In this document: one piece after another, positions 7,585-10,874 of the stretch | Position numbering within the stretch: position 1 is the stretch's first letter | How the letters are laid out: every line of letters begins with the position of its first letter | Assembly: GCA_024762755.1 (NCBI GenBank) | Contig: JANTGX010000049.1 | Coordinates: 1 to 10,874, forward strand | Origin: Gammaproteobacteria bacterium | GTDB taxonomy: Bacteria; Pseudomonadota; Gammaproteobacteria; SZUA-152 | Direction of reading: 5' to 3' | Length of the DNA stretch: 10,874 nt | Position numbers and translations under genes: made by a program | The notes under the pieces: model-generated | Database searches by the model: none | What the model was told of the DNA's origin: nothing | Seen by the model: only the letters and a program-made list of their open reading frames with translations

Positions 7585-10487
7585 TGCCGGCCGACCCGGC
7601 CATTCACCTCCTCCCCTATGCGGCGGACCTGCCGGCTCGCCTCGCCCAACACATCGTCGCGGCGCACGCCGCCCAACTGCCCGACCTGAGCCGGGTCAGC
7701 CTGCTCCTCCCCACCCCCCTGGCGGCACGTGAACTGCGCAGCCAGCTGCTCACCGCCGCCGAGGCGCAGGGCCACGGGGCCCTGCTCGGCCCGGAGATCG
7801 AGGTCTTCGGTCAGTGGGTGCGGCGGCAGAGCCCCCACCCGCGCCCGGTGCTCTCGCCCCATCGACGCGAACTCATGCTGGTGGAGGCGCTGGTCGACCA
7901 CGCATGGCTGTATGGCAAGGGCAGTCCGTGGGCCCTGGCCGGCAGCCTGGCGGAGCTGTTCGACGAGTTGGCGGCACGCCATGTGCGACTACCCGGGGAT
8001 CTCGCCGATTTCACCCAGCTGCTCAGCGAGGCCTATGGCGGCTCGCCGCAGGGCGAGGCCCTCGGCCGCGAGGCCCAGTTGGTGCACACCCTGTGGCAGG
8101 CCTGGCAACAGCAGATGGCGGCCGCCGGGGTCAACGATGCCGCCAGCGATCACCTCGTGGGCCTGCGCGCCAGTCTCGACACCCTGCCGGCCGATCAGCA
8201 CCTCTATCTCGTCGGCATCAGCGAGTTTGCGCCGGCCGAGGCGGAGTGGCTGCGCGCGCTGCTCGAGCGCGGCCAGGCCAGTGTCTGGCTGCAGGGCGAT
8301 GGCTCGGGCGATCGCTACACCGGCCCGCTGCTGCGCCGCCTGGCCGAGGCCCTCGGCCGCCCCCTGCCGGAGGTCGCGCCGACGGATGCCATCGGCGTGA
8401 CCCTCGCGCGGGTGTTTGCCGATCAGGCGGCGCCCCTCGAACAACGCGCCGCGGCACAGCGCCGGGAATGGCCCGAGAGCCCCCTCGCCGGCCACCTGCA
8501 CCTGTTCGCCGCCGGCAGCGCGGAGGAGGAGGCCCGTGCCGTCGAGCTACAGACCCGCCGGCTGTTGCTAGCCGGACAGCAGCGCATCACCATCGTCACC
8601 GAAAACCGTCGCCTGGCGCGGCGTGTGCGCGCCCTGCTCGAGCGCGCCGGCATCACCCTGCAGGACGCCGCCGGTTGGGCCCTCTCCACCACCAGTGCCG
8701 CGGCGGTGTTGGAGCGCTGGCTGCAGTGCGTCGAAGAGGACTTCGCCCACCAGCCCCTGCTCGATCTGCTGAAATCGCCCTTCGTCTTTCCCCACACCCC
8801 GCGCGAGGATCACCTGAGCGCCGTCTACCGTTTCGAACAGGGCATCGTGCGTCACGAGCAGGTGGCCCGCGGCCTGGGTCACTATCGGCGTCACCTGTAC
8901 CGGCGGCAAGCGCGGCTGCAGGCCACCGGCCTGGCCGACGACTACGCCCCCATCCTCCCCATCCTCGACCACCTGGAGGCGGCCGCCGCCCCCCTGCTGC
9001 CACTCATGACGGATAGTCGCCGCCCCCCCGCCGACTACCTGCAGGCCCTCGAGGAGAGCCTCGGCCCCCTCGGTCTGGCCCACAGCCTGGAGGCGGACGC
9101 CGCGGGTCAGCGGGTCCTGGAAGAGCTGCGGCAGCTGCAGGCCGCCGTGCGTGGCAGTGGGCTGCCCATGGACTGGGACGAATTCCGCGCCTGGCTCGGG
9201 CGGACCCTGGAGCGCTACAACTTCCAGCCCGGCGAGGCGGGTGATCGCCAGGTGCGCCTGATGAGCCTGGCGCAGAGTCGGCTATGCCGCGCTGACGCCC
9301 TGATCCTCGCCGGTGCGGAGCGCGAATTCCTCCCCGGCAGCGGCGCCAACTCGCCCTTCTTCAACGACGGTGTGCGCGGCGCCCTGGGCCTCGCCACCCT
9401 GCCCGAGCGCCTCGAGCAACGCTTCCATGCCTTCCGCTGCCTGTTGCAGGCGGCCGACACGGTGCACATCACCTACCGTCGCGAGCAGGACGGCGAGGCC
9501 ATCGTCCCCTCCCCCTGGGTCGAGCTGCTGCAAGGCTTCCACCAGCAGGCCTATGGCCGAGACCTTTTCGATACGCAACTGGCCGCCCTGGTGGGCCGTG
9601 CGGAGAGCCAGGTGGTGCAGCGCGACGCCCCCCTGCCACAGCCCATCCCGCCGCATCCCGCCCCCAGTCTGCCCGCCGGGCTGCTGCCCTCACGCCTCTC
9701 CGCCAGCGGTTATCAGCAATTGATGGATTGCCCCTACCAGTTCTTCGCCGCCCGCGGCCTGCGCCTTTCGCCGGCCGAGGCCATCCGCGAGCAGCTGGAG
9801 AAGGCCGACTATGGCGAACGTGTCCACCGCTGCCTGCAGGCCTTTCACGAGGATCTGAGCGGCCTGCCCGGCCCCTTCGGCCGGCCCATCGACGCCGACA
9901 ACCGGGACGCCGCCATCGCCTGCCTGCAGGCCATCAGCGAGGCCGTCTTCGCCCCCGACCTGGAGGACAACTTCCTGCATCGCGGCTGGTTGGCGCGCTG
10001 GCAGGCCATGATCCCCGAATACATCGACTGGCAGCGCGAACACGCCCGGCAGTGGCGACCGCGGGACTGCGAGGTCAAACTGGAGGCGGCCCAGGCCGGG
10101 CTGATTCTGCACGGCCGGCTGGACCGCATCGACCAGGCCGCCGAGGGTTTGGACATCATCGACTACAAGTCCGGGAGCGTGCCGAAACAGGCCGACATCG
10201 ACGCAGGCGAGGCGGTGCAGCTGCCCTTCTATGCCCTGCTGGCGGAGGCCAGCCTGGGCGAGACGGTGGCGGCGGTGGAATACGTGAGCGTGGACAAGAA
10301 GGTGCAGACGGCCGGCAGCCTGACGGACACCGCCCTCCAGCAGCTGGCCGCCGACAACCGGCAACGCCTGCAGGCACTATGGCGCGCCCTCGGCGATACC
10401 GCGCCCCTGCCCGCCTGGGGCGACGAAGAGACCTGCAAGTGGTGTGATATGCGCGGGCTGTGCCGACGTGAGGCCTGGGAGGAATAA
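7584..10487 (+). CDS. AddB-like PD-(D/E)XK nuclease with Fe-S cysteines, probable DNA repair protein
   Basis: The 967-residue protein belongs to the AddB/RexB-related 'probable DNA repair protein' group, thought to act with an AddA/RecB-like helicase at double-strand breaks. The first 700 residues are helicase-like: SLLLPTPLAARELRSQLL lies where motif I would be but lacks the GxGKT/S Walker A, so ATPase activity is unlikely. LILAGAEREFLPGSG lies near residue 575. Residues about 710-967 form the nuclease: His748 in GERVHRCL, Asp847 in GRLDRID, Asp860-Tyr-Lys862 in DIIDYKSG, and Gln879 in QLPFYALL. Cys716 and Cys951-x2-Cys954-x5-Cys960 match the AddB-type 4Fe-4S set. The frame is open far upstream, but ATG 7584 is chosen because it follows the fdxA stop and starts the homology. 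It has no Shine-Dalgarno, so translation is probably coupled to fdxA. No helicase partner follows within the window. Confidence 0.93.
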   Translation: MPADPAIHLLPYAADLPARLAQHIVAAHAAQLPDLSRVSLLLPTPLAARELRSQLLTAAEAQGHGALLGPEIEVFGQWVRRQSPHPRPVLSPHRRELMLVEALVDHAWLYGKGSPWALAGSLAELFDELAARHVRLPGDLADFTQLLSEAYGGSPQGEALGREAQLVHTLWQAWQQQMAAAGVNDAASDHLVGLRASLDTLPADQHLYLVGISEFAPAEAEWLRALLERGQASVWLQGDGSGDRYTGPLLRRLAEALGRPLPEVAPTDAIGVTLARVFADQAAPLEQRAAAQRREWPESPLAGHLHLFAAGSAEEEARAVELQTRRLLLAGQQRITIVTENRRLARRVRALLERAGITLQDAAGWALSTTSAAAVLERWLQCVEEDFAHQPLLDLLKSPFVFPHTPREDHLSAVYRFEQGIVRHEQVARGLGHYRRHLYRRQARLQATGLADDYAPILPILDHLEAAAAPLLPLMTDSRRPPADYLQALEESLGPLGLAHSLEADAAGQRVLEELRQLQAAVRGSGLPMDWDEFRAWLGRTLERYNFQPGEAGDRQVRLMSLAQSRLCRADALILAGAEREFLPGSGANSPFFNDGVRGALGLATLPERLEQRFHAFRCLLQAADTVHITYRREQDGEAIVPSPWVELLQGFHQQAYGRDLFDTQLAALVGRAESQVVQRDAPLPQPIPPHPAPSLPAGLLPSRLSASGYQQLMDCPYQFFAARGLRLSPAEAIREQLEKADYGERVHRCLQAFHEDLSGLPGPFGRPIDADNRDAAIACLQAISEAVFAPDLEDNFLHRGWLARWQAMIPEYIDWQREHARQWRPRDCEVKLEAAQAGLILHGRLDRIDQAAEGLDIIDYKSGSVPKQADIDAGEAVQLPFYALLAEASLGETVAAVEYVSVDKKVQTAGSLTDTALQQLAADNRQRLQALWRALGDTAPLPAWGDEETCKWCDMRGLCRREAWEE

Positions 10488-10516
10488 AGAGGGGCATGCA
10501 GATCGGTACGACGATA

Positions 10517-10557
10517 CGCGCGCTGGCGCGCGGCGGACGTGGCGGGGGCGGCGCCCC
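10517..10557 (+). other. Two GC-rich hairpins after the nuclease gene
   Basis: Bases 10517-10523 pair with 10526-10532 (alternating CG), and 10545-10549 pair with 10553-10557 (GGGGC/GCCCC). They lie 30-70 bases past the nuclease stop. Only a short T-run follows on the plus strand (TCTTT near 10566), so termination of the fdxA operon here is possible but weakly supported. Confidence 0.3.
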
Positions 10558-10594
10558 ATCGCGCGTCTTTCCCCCGCACAATTTTCAGGCGCAC

Positions 10595-10631
10595 AAAAAA
10601 GTGAAGGCGGCCCGTCCCGGTAGCCGCCTTC
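10595..10631 (-). terminator. Rho-independent terminator on the minus strand
   Basis: A perfect 9-bp stem (GAAGGCGGC at 10603-10611, complement at 10623-10631) encloses an 11-base loop. On the minus strand it is followed after two bases by six Ts (10595-10600). The plus strand has no T-run after the stem, so the terminator serves a transcript coming from the right. No convincing minus-strand protein gene lies upstream of it, which points to a non-coding transcript. Confidence 0.75.
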
Positions 10632-10672
10632 GATACATCCTTGCTGGTCGGTCGCCCGACCTCGTCAATCCG

Positions 10673-10708
10673 TTGACCGTGTCCCTGACCTCGTCCTTGA
10701 CTCCGTCC
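10673..10708. repeat. Three imperfect 12-base tandem repeats
   Basis: On the plus strand the units are TTGACCGTGTCC, CTGACCTCGTCC and TTGACTCCGTCC, joined end to end. Each ends in GTCC, so on the minus strand each unit starts with GGAC. They supply three of the seven GGA motifs of the small RNA candidate at a regular 12-base spacing. Confidence 0.6.
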
Positions 10709-10741
10709 CTGCAATGCCCTGAGGCAATGAAGTTGACAAGA

Positions 10742-10769
10742 AGCATATCAGCCAGATCCGGCAACTCAA
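10742..10769 (-). promoter_or_regulatory. Possible sigma70 promoter for the small RNA candidate
   Basis: On the minus strand TTGAGT (10769-10764) lies 16 bases from TATGCT (10747-10742). Each matches its consensus at four of six positions. Transcription would begin near 10735 and end at the terminator. A second A/T-rich box, TATAAA near 10802, lacks a good -35 but could give a longer transcript. Confidence 0.33.
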
Positions 10770-10858
10770 GGCCACAAAATACCACTTTGCTATTCACCTA
10801 TTTTTATAAGGAAAGGCCCGCTATTCGATACGGCAGGGAAAACAAGCCGCTAGACGAC

Positions 10859-10874
10859 GACGGCGCACGCCGTC
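10859..10874. other. Inverted repeat at the right edge of the window
   Basis: GACGGCG and CGCCGTC form a perfect 7-base inverted repeat around CA, running to the last base of the window. It may be the start of a longer terminator or operator outside the window. Its role cannot be judged from here. Confidence 0.3.

Larger units (their letters stand above)
10595..10735 (-). ncRNA. Candidate CsrA/RsmA-binding small RNA (CsrB/RsmZ type)
   Basis: On the minus strand, about 95 bases before and within the terminator hold seven GGA triplets, at plus positions 10706, 10702, 10694, 10682, 10669, 10638 and 10615. Most sit in ANGGA context (AGGGA, ACGGA, AAGGA). The one at 10669 lies in GUCA-ACGGAU-UGAC (10664-10677), a 4-bp stem with an ANGGAN hexaloop, the preferred CsrA/RsmE site. 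A further short hairpin GGUC-GGGC-GACC (10652-10663) follows. The last GGA is in the terminator loop. A promoter-like pair lies upstream, giving about 140 nt, the size of RsmY and RsmZ. RNAs of this type sequester CsrA to relieve translational repression. I see no GacA palindrome (TGTAAG..CTTACA). The call rests on pattern only; a chance GGA-rich repeat is the alternative. Confidence 0.45.

Noticed and set aside
10585..10797. Minus-strand 70-codon open frame starting at GTG 10797
   Set aside because: It has no Shine-Dalgarno and no recognisable domain, and it runs straight through the terminator stem and T-run. The RNA explanation fits the region better.
10727..10874. Plus-strand frame from ATG 10727, open to the window edge
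   Set aside because: Its 49 codons have no properly spaced Shine-Dalgarno and no recognisable motif. Too short and truncated to call.

Overview
The window looks like chromosomal DNA of a Gram-negative bacterium, most likely a gammaproteobacterium. The evidence is an Azotobacter/Pseudomonas-type seven-iron ferredoxin, an AddB-like repair nuclease of proteobacterial type, an outer-membrane beta-barrel protein and a lipoprotein with a classical lipobox. The genus cannot be told from the sequence. Base composition changes along the window. The left third, a giant surface-protein gene, has moderate GC and many A/T-ending codons. The right half, from about 5.2 kb on, is strongly GC-rich. An insertion sequence remnant lies at the junction.

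Left region (2-3444, + strand): the 3' part of a very large gene encoding at least six tandem Calx-beta repeats, followed by a beta-propeller-like C-terminal domain with about eight W/GNA-type repeats. It enters from outside the window. A single missing base near 206 breaks the frame inside the first visible repeat, so the gene is either mutated or carries a sequencing error. A 200-base spacer with a GC-rich hairpin follows.

Middle region (3648-4892): a decayed IS3-family element. It has degenerate terminal inverted repeats, an intact orfA ending near a textbook -1 slippery sequence, and an orfB broken by one stop codon and three frameshifts, although its D, D and E catalytic codons survive. 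About 310 bases with no convincing gene follow.

Right region: two minus-strand envelope genes form a probable operon. They are a Kelch-propeller lipoprotein with a C-terminal NrfJ-like domain, and a small outer-membrane protein downstream of it. Diverging from them on the + strand is a two-gene unit, fdxA and an AddB-like PD-(D/E)XK nuclease with an apparent Fe-S cysteine set. The stop of the first overlaps the start of the second by one base.

Right end (10488-10874): no clear protein gene. The minus strand carries a strong Rho-independent terminator. Before it lies a roughly 140-nt stretch with seven GGA triplets, one of them in a perfect ANGGAN hexaloop hairpin, and a plausible sigma70 promoter further upstream. 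This is a candidate CsrA/RsmA-sequestering small RNA of the CsrB/RsmZ type, and it is the most interesting undescribed item in the window.
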